A stretch of 64,000 bases of DNA from Paracentrotus lividus (Eukaryota; Echinodermata; Echinoidea; Camarodonta; Echinidae). Within the stretch, counting starts at the first letter, position 1. Every line of letters starts with the position of its first letter. A program made the translations under genes and the position numbers. Where the stretch lies: positions 21,098,607-21,162,606 of the forward strand of contig CALNVZ010003429.1 in the NCBI GenBank assembly GCA_940671915.1, given 5' to 3'. Of this stretch, positions 51,301 to 56,701 are shown piece by piece. The notes under the pieces are model-generated. The model had not been told where the DNA came from. It saw nothing but the letters and a program-made list of their open reading frames with translations, and made no database searches.

Positions 51301-51858
51301 GTGTGCCGAGTGCACATTATTTTATTTCTGTCTTGTTTACTTTTTGTTGTTTTTTGTTTTCCTCGAAGGGTAGTAAATTCATATTTCTCTCTCTCTCTGG
51401 TCATTTTATCCAGTTTTCCTCTTAATTACAGGAAGCAAAGCCCCTCCCCCCCCCCCTTCCCCAGCTGTTTTCCATAGAACTTGTTGATATCTTCATGCAA
51501 GAACAAAAATAGGCTGAAAAATGAGCAAATATCACCTACAGAGGAGATAACTGAAATTAACCCAACAATATTCCCCTCCGGTTAATACACGTGCAAATGA
51601 ATAATCATTGACAATTTCTTTTTGTATCTTCTGTTATTTTCTGTGTTAGGCTTTGCAGCTACCCCATCCAGCCGAAAGCCAGTGTCTCGATACGCCTCCA
51701 CACCAACTTCGCAACAAAACTATTCTCAGTCACCATCAACAGTGCCCTCTCAGGTCTCCGTGAAGTCAGACCCTGAAGCAGAGTTTGACGAGATGGATAT
51801 ATCTTTTGAGGAAGCGGAGGCACTGGAAAAAGCCCTCCAACAGGCGACAACTGCATGA
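17246..51858 (+). CDS. PRIM2: DNA primase large subunit, complete, 12 exons
   Basis: Join: 17246-17399, 17970-18079, 23808-23887, 24463-24583, 25617-25769, 26317-26397, 27521-27667, 29496-29678, 30323-30449, 31867-31949, 32709-32871, 51650-51858. All GT/AG with matching phases; total 1611 bp, 536 aa (human PRIM2 is about 509). The protein is the regulatory Fe-S subunit of primase in the DNA polymerase alpha-primase complex, which makes RNA primers at nuclear replication forks. The N-terminal PRIM1/POLA-binding domain includes [20 protein letters not shown]. The C-terminal 4Fe-4S domain has Cys291 (FPLCMRQLH), Cys370 (PYSCMKVI), Cys387 (GCPFRH) and Cys427 (LACTRYFE), each exactly three residues beyond human C287/C367/C384/C424. 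The acidic tail ([15 protein letters not shown]) resembles the family's acidic C-terminus but is variable. The last intron is 18.8 kb and hosts an antisense gene. Confidence 0.96.
17970..18079 (+). CDS. PRIM2: PRIM2 exon 2
   Basis: Poly-T/C tract plus ttttcag acceptor; AAG|GTTTGT donor. Encodes [19 protein letters not shown] then [12 protein letters not shown]. Confidence 0.92.
18585..21715 (+). mobile_element. Decayed LINE (APE-type endonuclease plus reverse transcriptase) in PRIM2 intron 2
   Basis: Frame-broken remains of a non-LTR retrotransposon in the same orientation as PRIM2. Endonuclease part at about 18595-18830: [30 protein letters not shown] and [14 protein letters not shown] (the H..LDYI.VS motif). 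RT part at about 19840-20470: [30 protein letters not shown] at about 20050-20090; RQGG(V)[13 protein letters not shown] at about 20228-20275; LVLADDVA at about 20335-20360, followed by [20 protein letters not shown]. At least several frameshifts and stops separate these. The 3' end is about 21700, with GAAGAAGAAGAAG after CTGGAGGAAGCCAAG. The clade is not assigned. Non-functional. Confidence 0.88.
21716..23060. other. PRIM2 intron 2, downstream of the LINE
   Basis: AT-rich sequence with no recognised exon or family-level repeat. ORFs here on both strands are short and unconserved. Confidence 0.5.
23071..23430 (+). mobile_element. tRNA-like core flanked by 90-bp direct repeats
   Basis: The direct repeats 23071-23160 and 23341-23430 differ at one base and lie 270 bp apart. 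Each contains a stem (CCGTTGG...CCAACGG). Between them is a tRNA-like sequence at 23208-23280 (see separate entry) and a T8 run at 23286-23293. The layout could be a miniature LTR-type or otherwise duplicated retroposon; I do not recognise the family. Confidence 0.7.
23208..23280 (+). repeat. tRNA-Ala(AGC)-like sequence, probably SINE-derived
   Basis: A box TGGTCTAGCGG, anticodon-loop CTAGCAA inside a CTGG/CCAG stem, and T arm GTGGGTTCGAATCCCGC with 5-bp pairing. The acceptor stem does not pair well. A T8 tract 6 bp downstream could terminate Pol III. More likely a tRNA-derived element than a working tRNA gene. Confidence 0.6.
23491..23632. mobile_element. MITE with GGGCGTTTCAT-type ends
   Basis: The left arm GGGGCGTTTCATCAAAGGAC TTGTCAGACG is the reverse complement, with few changes, of the right arm GTCCGACAAGTCCTTTCATG AAACCCCC. 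CATCTGATTGGCTGAGAGCA lies in the centre. A CAG/CCAG-like target duplication flanks it. Located 176 bp upstream of PRIM2 exon 3. Confidence 0.8.
23808..23887 (+). CDS. PRIM2: PRIM2 exon 3
   Basis: taacag acceptor, GATC|GTAAGT donor, phase 2. Encodes [20 protein letters not shown] then RLAYCRS; the [19 protein letters not shown] block is conserved in PRIM2. Confidence 0.93.
24463..24583 (+). CDS. PRIM2: PRIM2 exon 4
   Basis: tgcag acceptor, CCA|GTAAGT donor. Encodes [19 protein letters not shown] then [20 protein letters not shown]. Confidence 0.95.
24772..24907. repeat. Two-copy 66-bp tandem repeat
   Basis: GGAAGTTTACTCTAAAATGA is repeated at 24838; the units share AGTTATTTTTTATAAAAGCA and end ATTTTATCAGTG. 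In PRIM2 intron 4. Confidence 0.85.
25617..25769 (+). CDS. PRIM2: PRIM2 exon 5
   Basis: ttgcag acceptor, AAAAG|GTAGGT donor. Encodes [26 protein letters not shown] and RGRKVFIQK, the V(P)F.EALDLV..RKV block of the family. Confidence 0.95.
25950..26220 (+). mobile_element. tRNA-derived SINE, echinoderm type
   Basis: A box GTGGTGTAGTGGTTCTGAC and B box GGTGTGAATCCCA form a tRNA-like head. The body contains CCTTCAGCAAGAAATTCATG and GTGCTGCACTCAACCCAGGT, then GGTACCGGTAGGAAGCAATT, and ends in an ATT-repeat tail. The body matches a SINE type I recall from echinoderm genomes (memory, unverified). Same strand as PRIM2, in intron 5. Confidence 0.72.
26317..26397 (+). CDS. PRIM2: PRIM2 exon 6
   Basis: ccag acceptor, GCT|GTAAGT donor. 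Encodes [29 protein letters not shown](F/Y)VP...L..I is conserved in the family. Confidence 0.94.
27521..27667 (+). CDS. PRIM2: PRIM2 exon 7
   Basis: tttttag acceptor, AAG|GTATAC donor. Encodes [20 protein letters not shown] then [12 protein letters not shown]; the later part is a variable Ser-rich linker to the Fe-S domain. Confidence 0.93.
28225..29430. repeat. Older MITE interrupted by the foldback at 28331-29372
   Basis: 28255-28330 (GCTGGTCCCAGCTCTTTGTA) and 29373-29430 (AACAAGGTAATTTCCATGGT, TTTCCACT) together match the uninterrupted element at 35025-35215. Confidence 0.65.
28331..29372. mobile_element. 1.04-kb foldback DNA element with two-unit arms
   Basis: Ends CAGGGTGACCCAG/CTGGGTCACCTG flanked by TA. 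The left half has two tandem related units (about 28350-28560 and 28565-28760, both starting near AACCCAACTTTGA). The right half has two units in inverse order, ending GATCAAAGTTGGGTTTCC. It splits an older repeat (28240-28330 / 29373-29430). Non-coding, in PRIM2 intron 7. Confidence 0.85.
29496..29678 (+). CDS. PRIM2: PRIM2 exon 8 (first Fe-S Cys)
   Basis: acacag acceptor, AAG|GTAGGT donor. Encodes [40 protein letters not shown] and TFWRAEFT. Cys291 is ligand 1; the H..LRH...[12 protein letters not shown] block is a PRIM2 signature. Confidence 0.97.
30323..30449 (+). CDS. PRIM2: PRIM2 exon 9 (second Fe-S Cys)
   Basis: ttgcag acceptor, CATG|GTAACT donor, phase 1. Encodes [20 protein letters not shown] then [20 protein letters not shown]. 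Cys370 is ligand 2. Broken partial copies of the second half follow at 30637 and 30872. Confidence 0.96.
30637..30730 (+). pseudogene. Partial duplicate of PRIM2 exon 9 (copy 2)
   Basis: Repeats the second half of exon 9, 281 bp downstream: [20 protein letters not shown] then [11 protein letters not shown], open throughout, retaining the Cys codon and the CATG|GTAACT donor. The first 11 codons and the acceptor are not repeated, so it is unlikely to be spliced in. Confidence 0.85.
30872..31001 (+). pseudogene. Partial duplicate of PRIM2 exon 9 (copy 3), poly-C disrupted
   Basis: A third copy starting AACTATGGCAAAGAAGG, interrupted by a 39-bp C run (30904-30942) exactly where TACACTCCA lies in the parent, then resuming ATACAGCTGCATGAAG to GCCATGG. 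The donor is changed to GTAAAA. Not coding. Confidence 0.82.
30904..30942. repeat. Poly-C run, 39 bp
   Basis: Sits inside the third partial copy of PRIM2 exon 9, replacing TACACTCCA. Confidence 0.92.
31463..31627. mobile_element. MITE, CCTGGGCCCCGTAAC ends, copy 1
   Basis: Near-perfect terminal inverted repeats CCTGGGCCCCGTAACACAAA / TTTATGTTACGGGGCCCAGG. The interior has ATCAATTGCAAATTTG, GATTGGTTATTGC and TTGCGATTGATTGC. Copies at 35936 and about 60210. In PRIM2 intron 9. Confidence 0.85.
31867..31949 (+). CDS. PRIM2: PRIM2 exon 10 (third Fe-S Cys)
   Basis: atgcag acceptor, CAA|GTAAGT donor. Encodes (H)[28 protein letters not shown]. Cys387 is ligand 3; HGCPF(R/K)H is invariant in the family. 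Confidence 0.96.
32405..32475 (-). repeat. tRNA-like remnant
   Basis: The minus strand reads AAGCTTAGATGGTAGAGCGC, then CCTGTCTAGTAATCAGG (stem with AGT in the loop) and CTCAGGTTCTACCTCC. Acceptor pairing is absent. A partial sense counterpart (ATCAGGGGTCTCGGCTTCGA) lies at about 32560, suggesting a foldback element between them. Confidence 0.5.
32709..32871 (+). CDS. PRIM2: PRIM2 exon 11 (fourth Fe-S Cys)
   Basis: taacag acceptor, GAAG|GTAGGT donor, phase 1. Encodes [20 protein letters not shown] then [19 protein letters not shown]. Cys427 is ligand 4; [11 protein letters not shown] is a PRIM2 signature. Confidence 0.96.
33031..33096. repeat. Hairpin, 20-bp arms
   Basis: AGTCCTGAAAAGGACTGCTG (33031) and CAGCAGTCTTTTTCAGGATT (33077) are complementary apart from single mismatches, with a 26-bp loop. 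Lies between PRIM2 exon 11 and its degenerate copy. Confidence 0.75.
33218..33335 (+). pseudogene. Partial duplicate of PRIM2 exon 11, Fe-S Cys lost
   Basis: A copy of the exon 11 3' part, 464 bp downstream, with its GAAG|GTAGGT donor. It is open in frame but reads [20 protein letters not shown] where the parent has [20 protein letters not shown]: Cys427 becomes Gly and 12 bp (four codons) are missing. No convincing acceptor upstream. Relic or candidate alternative exon; relic favoured. Confidence 0.82.
33403..33600 (+). mobile_element. LINE ORF2 C-terminal fragment
   Basis: Encodes [20 protein letters not shown] then [17 protein letters not shown], the C-terminal Cys/His module (NRLRTG.GRC...KWG...C.CG..QTM.HLL.CP) seen in non-LTR retrotransposon polyproteins. 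Followed by CTLEDP-like residues after stops. Only the tail is present. Confidence 0.75.
33800..34033. mobile_element. MITE, GGGGTGTAACACAAAG ends, copy 1
   Basis: TIRs GGGGTGTAACACAAAGACTT / AAGTCTTTGTGTTACACCCC, extended by ACGATTGATAAAAAG / CTTTTTATCAATTGT. The interior shares GCCTCATCATGGACAGG.TGC with the copy at 52075. A short CCTAACCCTAACCCTA stretch is internal. In the PRIM2 last intron. Confidence 0.87.
35025..35215. mobile_element. MITE with AAACTCATTATAATGAG ends
   Basis: GGAAACTCATTATAATGAGA on the left and CGTTATAACAAGTTTCCACT on the right are inverted; the interior has GCCGGTCCCAGCTCTGTATA. It is the uninterrupted form of the repeat split at 28331-29372. Confidence 0.72.
35495..35928 (+). 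mobile_element. Mariner/Tc1-like MITE, copy 2
   Basis: Ends TATACAGTCTGTGTCAAATA / TTTTACACACACTGTATA with TA-like termini and an inner ATGGTAC / GTACCAT pair; T-rich. Internal ORFs are short. Opposite orientation to copy 1 at about 9926-10285. Confidence 0.75.
35936..36078. mobile_element. MITE, CCTGGGCCCCGTAAC type, copy 2
   Basis: Starts CTGGGCCCCGTAACACAAAC directly next to the mariner-like element at 35928; the right end is degraded (GAGCCCTGGG). Interior GATCAATTGCAAATTTGAAA is shared with copy 1. Confidence 0.8.
37795..37874. mobile_element. 80-bp foldback MITE
   Basis: GGCTGGTTTCTCAAGGG and CCCTTTGAGAATACCAGCC are inverted and centred on ACTAACTT/AAGTTAGTA around CATGTAGGCCTA. Located in the PRIM2 last intron. 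Confidence 0.7.
38330..38609. mobile_element. 280-bp MITE with 27-bp TIRs
   Basis: TATATCGAGGGCTTAAAGCC AGAACAG / CTGTTCTGGCTTTAAGCCCT CGATATA are perfect inverted ends. A second internal pair (CCAGAACTGTCTACATG / ACAGTTCTGG) and repeated ACATGTA motifs are inside. TA-flanked, Tc1/mariner-like by ends only. No transposase. Confidence 0.85.
38753..38758 (-). terminator. Candidate poly(A) signal for the nested NHL gene
   Basis: AATAAA on the minus strand, about 300 bp beyond the stop codon. The nearest good hexamer I noticed; not otherwise supported. Confidence 0.4.
39061..41505 (-). CDS. RING-coiled coil-NHL protein (TRIM32-like E3 ligase), intronless, nested
   Basis: A single 814-aa ORF in the last intron of PRIM2, on the opposite strand. 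Residues 11-53 are a C3HC4 RING finger (C11, C14, C30, H32, C35, C38, C50, C53), typical of E3 ubiquitin ligases. No B-box Cys/His pattern follows, unlike TRIM2/3/32/71. Residues about 110-250 are charged and helical (coiled coil: [20 protein letters not shown]). Residues about 270-540 are a Ser/Pro/Thr/Gln-rich linker, probably disordered. From about 547 to the end there are six NHL blades, for example [38 protein letters not shown] and [20 protein letters not shown], forming a likely beta-propeller for RNA or protein binding. Start ATG 41505 directly precedes the RING. Established: TRIM-NHL proteins ubiquitinate targets or repress mRNAs. Orthology to TRIM32 is inference, from the intronless CDS and RING-NHL plan. 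Confidence 0.9.
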   Translation of the reverse strand: MAEEIKRLLECPMCLELFNSVSRKPKLLPCQHTLCLECMDMLNQGNRIQCPQCRQEHACPGDGPGQLPNNFTMLALLDVQQKSSPSPTPMSMKESSPSVPSKQETNRPPAINEGVRNSIALLARKLQEKSVELSKIDNKEKQTEELFLSVKSQVDSAFEARTRDLQTRRDQLIKQLAGARQEELAFLQGQRASAYQYLQKLQGDFSKMRQALTSSAEPREADLINLLSLCRGYLSQIEHYALNIDQRICNVAFADPNQQQLSISIQAYGCLNISTDKAKSVQAVRPTMIPSSTVTQSSPSNPFNSALSLPVATSSTSSSSVPVSLSPSNSAASLRDGSSTSPFASASSSPSGTPVPTDVISSQDSGVFMVARQQSRPSRRLSEPAGQPGQPTLSAGVPAPTQSARQPMLSRHLSMDTVGAALPSPTSASQPNLTGDDQPPPIPRRPGSVRMSSINEQPPVDRPRSILLRQHTVPSATPQGRGEAPPLPPRTSVQVTSSSVRSSIVEAPPAQSSSSGNTPSQPWVTFSNGSQSSSQVQKKRVQVIPQVFEKPIGVHVLEKLNNCFAVVDELQHCVMIINEEGRLLRKMGSKGGGAGQMQFPKGICSNSSGNLIITDCYNHKVQIWDLNGRCLKQFGSRGTSNNCFDGPMGVVCDKQDNIYVCDYSNGCVKVFNPSGQFLRQIGKKGERDGQFRNPSFIAFTQGGELLITDAFKHCVQVFSSQGTYLYRFGNWGTSPGDLNCPSGIAVDAQGYIYVANRGNHRIEVFNPSGSYHLNLGRHGTEEGQLDEPLGISVAKDGRLLVSDSGNRRLQLLWP
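41506..43134. other. Upstream of the nested NHL gene; no further coding seen
   Basis: Presumed 5' UTR/promoter of the minus-strand gene followed by AT-rich intron sequence of PRIM2. Plus-strand ORFs at 41682-42692 are unconserved and low in complexity. Confidence 0.5.
43135..43890 (+). mobile_element. Non-autonomous DNA transposon, copy A (756 bp)
   Basis: Ends GGGCAATTCCAAG / CTTGGAACTGCCC (in this copy separated from the body by GGCCCTAC). About 90% identical by eye over its whole length to copy B at 49154-49907. Internal motif TGTCACTCCGTAA/GTCACTCTGTAAAC recurs. No transposase. Confidence 0.87.
44815..44833. repeat. Poly-C run
   Basis: About 19 uninterrupted C; one of several long C/G runs in the window. 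Confidence 0.85.
45363..45393. repeat. Poly-G run, 31 bp, with GC-rich flank
   Basis: Followed by TGGCGCGCCTCGGG and CCTCGAGGGGCGCC, sharply GC-rich against the AT-rich intron. Confidence 0.9.
46329..48263. mobile_element. 1.9-kb element with about 170-bp terminal inverted repeats
   Basis: 46329-46505 (GCTTATGCTACAGTCACACA, GTCCAAAAATT, GGGGATCCCCAC, TTCATCCAATAAAA) is the reverse complement of 48088-48263 at roughly 85% by eye. The ends are CTACAGTCACACAGACAC. No transposase was recognised inside; the interior holds a tandem repeat (47286-47925). Either a long-TIR DNA transposon or two inverted MITE copies. Confidence 0.75.
47286..47925 (+). repeat. Satellite-like tandem repeat, about four units of 140-186 bp
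   Basis: Units start with (G)GTCACCTA at 47286 (as GATCACCTA), 47426, 47612 and 47787. Each has TTTGATTTTAATTATT, AATAGGAGATCATGTT, a GGGAGACAG block and CCATGTGCAAAAG. Divergent units, no ORF conserved across them. Confidence 0.82.
49154..49907 (+). mobile_element. Non-autonomous DNA transposon, copy B (754 bp)
   Basis: Ends GGGCAGTTCCAAG / CTTGGAACTGCCC are perfect 13-bp TIRs. Same orientation as copy A, 6.0 kb away. Better preserved ends than copy A. Confidence 0.87.
50945..51115 (-). mobile_element. tRNA-like sequence inside an inverted-repeat element
   Basis: Minus strand GCCTTAGCTCGCGTCGGTAG AGC and TCTTGGATTCCTATT form degenerate A and B boxes. Flanks AGAAAATGGGATTCCAT (left) and ATGGAATCCATTTTCCTTGC (right) are inverted. 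Related to the remnants at 10318 and 32405. Confidence 0.55.
51182..51300. mobile_element. 119-bp foldback MITE
   Basis: Left arm AATGGCCCGAATTCACAAAC GTGG...TTAGTCCATGGTCTAAAT and right arm ATTTAGACCATGGACTAACT AAACCACG...GGGCCATT are inverted, with one 3-bp indel. It lies 350 bp upstream of PRIM2 exon 12. Confidence 0.9.
51650..51858 (+). CDS. PRIM2: PRIM2 exon 12 (acidic tail)
   Basis: gttag acceptor; the phase fits exon 11 exactly (G + GC gives Gly). Encodes a Ser/Pro/Gln-rich linker ([16 protein letters not shown]) and the acidic [20 protein letters not shown], ending TGA 51856-51858. Assignment rests on phase, strand, lack of another host gene and tail character; the tail is not conserved enough for certainty. 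Confidence 0.78.
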
Positions 51859-52044
51859 TTAACGGACGGCAGCATCACTGTATATTATCATCTTTTTTCT
51901 TTTCCTTTAGCTATATTCAATTTTATTTATTTATTTTTTTTTTTTTTTTTACACAATGACATATGGGTTTTGCTACTTGTGACATAAAAGTATATGCCCG
52001 TAAAGTGTATTTCTCTTTTCAAGAGGGGGAGCACATTTTGACAA

Positions 52045-52050
52045 AATAAA
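52045..52050 (+). terminator. Candidate PRIM2 poly(A) signal
   Basis: AATAAA 187 bp after the stop codon, in ACAAAATAAACCTG. Confidence 0.55.
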
Positions 52051-52074
52051 CCTGAAAGATACATCTGTGCTCTA

Positions 52075-52232
52075 CAACATAAAGACTTACGATTGATTTT
52101 TTTCTTAGTAGCCTCATCATGGACAGGGTGCTCCAAAGTTGATTATCTTAATCTTATTCTAATTCTAATCCATGACTGTACCTGCGTTCCAAATGTGCCA
52201 ACCAAGATCAAATCAGCCGTAAGTCTTTCGAT
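52075..52232. mobile_element. MITE, ACACAAAGACTTACGATTGAT type, copy 2 (decayed)
   Basis: CATAAAGACTTACGATTGAT, then GCCTCATCATGGACAGGGTG CTCCAAAGTTGAT, ending CAGCCGTAAGTCTTT. Same family as 33800-34033, with worn ends. Confidence 0.82.
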
Positions 52233-55200
52233 TATATAATCTCCAATATAATCATAATTATTTTATATTATTTTCTGTGATTTCTTTCTTAGAAAAACGC
52301 ATATTTTCAAAATGAAGGGAGATGTGTAAAGAAAGGTGTAGCAAATGGATACTCCACTTGTCTTATGAGGCTATGAATATTGCATTAAAGAATGATTATT
52401 ACCGACTATACCTGTATTTAAAGTCTATCCATACAAGACCATTAATTTTGATGATATGTGATATAAAGACAACGTAATAAAGATAACATATTATACTACA
52501 CATTATTTGCATTGTCTGTTGTTTTCTTGTGTCATTTTTCTTTTCTTTTTTTACCAGAAAAATGGATTGCAATTAACCGATACATTCCCAAACATGAAAC
52601 ATTCAAAGTAATTTATGCAGGTAATAATGATAAAGAAAACTTTAACAAAATTCATAATCATCAAAACAATGTCTGATTTCAGTAAATATTGTATATTTTA
52701 CATCTTGGTACATTACAATTATACAGAATGAAAACAAAACAAAATTTTTCTCACCATAAATGCGGATATCATAAAAGAGATCTTTGACATTTACAAATTC
52801 AAGCCTTGCTCAGTTTCATATTCATATTTGCATGATTGCTGACAGCAACATACATGAACTTACAATAAAACAATTGAAGAAATTGCAGGATGTGTATACA
52901 TGTAATGATAGAAATAAACATGAAGTTCTAAAGTATGAATAACATTCTTTCTCCCACAAAATAATTTTACTTTGAGGCTCAAACCACAAATAATTTACCA
53001 TATTTCATTCCTTAGTGTTGGATATTTTCTAAATAATTAATCTCTCTAGAATGCCTGTATTGAGGGGTGGACAACACAAATGTCCTTCATAAATTTGGGA
53101 CCTAGAAAATAATTGTTATTGTTAAACAAAACATGAATTATTTAATTAATTTTCAATTTGACAGTTAGCCTCCTCTTGTCAAAATAATGCAGTATGTAAT
53201 CAAATAAAATCTACTCACAAAATGGCATTGTATCATATGAACCATAAACCATAATATTTACTATTGCCATGCATCAGTGAACATGGAATGTGGTATGCAA
53301 ATACTTCCTTAATTTCTGGTTTAAAAAAAAAACATTCACGAAAAAGATGTATATTTCACCAAAAAGGTACATATCATGTTATGATCGCAATCATTTCAAT
53401 TTTCCAAACAATGTGGCAATCATAATAACTTCAAATACATTTGCTGTCTTTTGAATGAAGTTTAGACAAACATGTATGTCCTGTTTTTAAAGTGTGTAGC
53501 AATAAAATGAAAATGTAAGTGATGAAAGAATAATGCATGAACATAATTCTCATCCAGAAAGGGTTCTTACTGCAGTTGATATATAACTGCCAGGGCATTA
53601 GCAAGAAATACATGTATAATGTCAAAGAACAGATGAAATTATTCCAAATCATTTGCTTCAAAGGCAATATTATCTAAGAATATATCATACAGGTACATAC
53701 AGGACATAAATATATGATAGATAAAATAATTTGTTAACTTACAAGCATGTACAAATGAAGAATGTTACTGTTTACACTTACAGTAATTATGATATAGTCA
53801 AATTAATATGGTGCTTTTTTTTGCTTTGTGGATAAAAAAGAGCATACTGTTGGAATATCTACAGGTGTGGTGGTGGGGTACAGAGGTTTGTTCAATTGAC
53901 TTTCATCCAAGTTGAAGATTTAAAGCCCAGCACTCCTGCCTTTGTCCTTTTCCATGAATTAATATACTACAGTCCACGACTGGGACCAAGTAAATAACCT
54001 TGCTTTATCAAAAACTTGTGGGCTACATAGTCAACACAAGGGTTTGCAGGAATATGTCCTTGTAATATTGGTGCTTTTTATTCAATCGGGAGTGCACAGT
54101 ACCACTTTTGAAGAAAAAAAAAGCAACAATAATTGCTTTTTCACAAATTTCGATTTGATATCCTTATACCAATCTGTACAATTATCATATTTTAGAAGTA
54201 CAGAGTTTATGTGATTATTTGTTTCTGCCGACACCCAACAATACAAATTTGAGGTTTAAGGGATGAATAGAGACAAACGAAAACATGTCAACACTCCTAT
54301 GCACTCTCTAATTACATACATTTGCCATGAACTGTAAAAATTTTGAAATGGTAAAACAAAACAAAGTCATTACCATATCAACAAAACAAATGAGGTGATG
54401 GTACACTGGTGACGATCAACACGAGGCAATGACCAACATATGCTGGGAGACGACATATTGAAGGGTAACCTTTATCATAAGATCATAATTTCTCTTTCAG
54501 AAACGGGCACATGTACACCAGAGACAGGAGGGGGGGGGGGGGGACCTTGTTAGAATAGCTGGATAGTTATGTAGCATTTTACTCAACAACAAAAATGCAG
54601 AACCCACATTTAATAATGCAATTTAAATTATGGAAATTCCCCCCCCCCCCAAAAAAAAAAAAATATAATATATAAAATTCTTGGCAGGCTACCACGGACC
54701 AATGCCCCGATACCGGTACATGTCCTGTTCGTTCAATAGGCAAATATATGTATGTTACATTATAGTGATAGTGAAAGGCAGAGATCACAAAACTGCAGAA
54801 CAGAAAAAATAGGTCTAAAGCTTTTTTCTAAAGTGTGTAATACTCAGTAGAACTAATTAAATTAATACCTCCATAGCCCACCATGATTTCTAAGTTCTAA
54901 ATAATGTAAATAAATAAATAAAATATATAATATTATAGTTAATTTCTCTAGCAAGCAAGAGGATCACTAAGATTGCAGTCAACTTTGACACTAAATAGTC
55001 CAACACTTGTTCACAGATTCAAACCACATGTCTTTGCAATGATCTTACGGAACGCAATGGAACCAAGCTATCTATTTTTTTGTATCACAAATTACATGAT
55101 ATAAGATCATCTCATCAATTTTTCCTTCAAGTGCCAAAATGGAAAGTTGTATACTGGGGAAAATGGATTTCTCAACTCCCATTCCCATTTAATTGAACAC

Positions 55201-55375
55201 ATGACCAAAGCATTAGGAAGTACATTTTTGTATGCACCTCATCCGGAGACAGTTTCAAATGCAAGTTGATTTTTTTTCTCTCCTTCTTTTAGAAATGTTT
55301 GACAGATGCATTGTACAATGTACATACATGTCCTGCAAAAAAAAAAAAGTCATGCAGTTCTCTTTGCATGCTATG
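52233..55375. other. Intergenic region between convergent PRIM2 and BSDC1; no gene seen
   Basis: AT-rich; all ORFs are short with no recognised domain. Contains G/C runs (54529-54543, 54641-54650) and frequent ACATGTA palindromes. Confidence 0.55.
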
Positions 55376-55376
55376 G

Positions 55377-55882
55377 TGTTTGAACATAGAGGGCATCATG
55401 CATGCACATTATGTATGGCAGAGCACAAGAGGGCAGCAGTGTACGTGAGCAAGTGATCTTAGCAGTGTTATGGTTATACTACAGTATACTCTGCAAATTT
55501 GATAGTGAAGAGACATATATACTGTACTACAAAATCACCTATGAAGCATGATTATGCTGGCTACAATATGTACTAAACTTAATACTGATTTTCATCAGTA
55601 TGACCAAATATTAGTTGATTGCTTGCTTTACAGTGTCCTTAAATGTTTGAACATAGAGGGTGTCATGCATGCAGATCATGTATGACCGAGCGCAAGAGGG
55701 CAGCAGTGTAAGTGAGCTTTGCTGTGTTATTGAACGTATACTACGCAAGAGTTGATAGAGAACAGATGTACTACTACTATAAAGTTACCTGTGAAGCATG
55801 ATTGTGCTGGCTACAATATGTACTCTACGTGCCGATTTCAATTAGTATGACTAAATTTAGTTGATAGTTTGCTTTATAACAG
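55377..55882 (+). repeat. Two-copy tandem duplication, 267-bp unit
   Basis: TGTTTGAACATAGAGGG recurs at 55644; shared blocks include GAGGGCAGCAGTGTA, GAAGCATGATT.TGCTGGCTA and CAATATGTACT. Divergence suggests an old duplication. Confidence 0.88.
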
Positions 55883-56068
55883 CTAGCATTCATTCATTAA
55901 ACGTTCTTGTTAAATGCACATTCTATCAACACCTTATACATGTACATGTATGATTCAGAATACTTGTAGTTCTGAGAAAGGTTACCAAAGTTTAGAATAA
56001 GTGAGAATATAGACAGCGAGTTACTCTTTTGGAGAGGTTAGCGAGGAAAAGAGCTGTAGCTCAAACAG

Positions 56069-56314
56069 CAGGGTTCCCACAGAATTCCATGACTTTTCCA
56101 TGACTAAATTGCTGCTTTCCATGACTTCCTTTCTGGCACGGTTTCCAAAATCAGACACGTTATGATGGCCCATCCCACGGTTCCCACAGAAATTTGAAAA
56201 CAGAATGGCATGACTTTTCCATGACTTTTCGCAAATTTTACAAATTCCCTGACTTTTCCCGGACTTTCCATGACCACAAATTTTTCCAGGATTTTCCATG
56301 ACTGTGGGAACCCT
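56069..56314. mobile_element. hAT-like MITE (CAGGGTTCCCACAG ends)
   Basis: TIRs CAGGGTTCCCACAG / CTGTGGGAACCCTG; interior rich in TTTTCCATGACTTTTC repeats. Flanked by AAACAG on both sides as a probable target duplication (hAT would give 8 bp; only 6 are clear). 245 bp downstream of the BSDC1 stop codon, so probably inside its 3' UTR. Confidence 0.85.
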
Positions 56315-56558
56315 GAAACAGCTAAACCTCTGAAAGATCTTCTCAGATTCTCCCCATCCATAATTTCACTTTCTTCACTTCTCAGATAATCATTTTGGTG
56401 TAATATGAAACACATCATATTCCCTCATCTTGCAGCACATTCCTTCAAAGAAATTTATATTGAAATCTTGCCAGAATGATCTGTCATCGTCCAAACTGTC
56501 AATGTCCATTGCTTGTAAAGCCAGGTTGACCATTAAGTTCTACAGAGATACCCCTTGG

Positions 56559-56701
56559 TCAATCCCAGCTCTCCCAATCTTCATCCAAATCATCATCAGC
56601 GACGGCTCCTGAAGACAGTTTTACCGAAGCGTTCTTTAGGTCTTCCTCGGTTACCTCGATGTCATCAAAGTCCTTTTCCCAGTCGTCGCTTAGACTCGAT
56701 T
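56559..56701 (-). CDS. BSDC1: BSDC1 terminal exon
   Basis: ctcag acceptor. SSLSDDWEKDFDDIEVTEED, then SSGAVADDDLDEDWESWD-stop (TGA 56561-56559). Confidence 0.92.
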
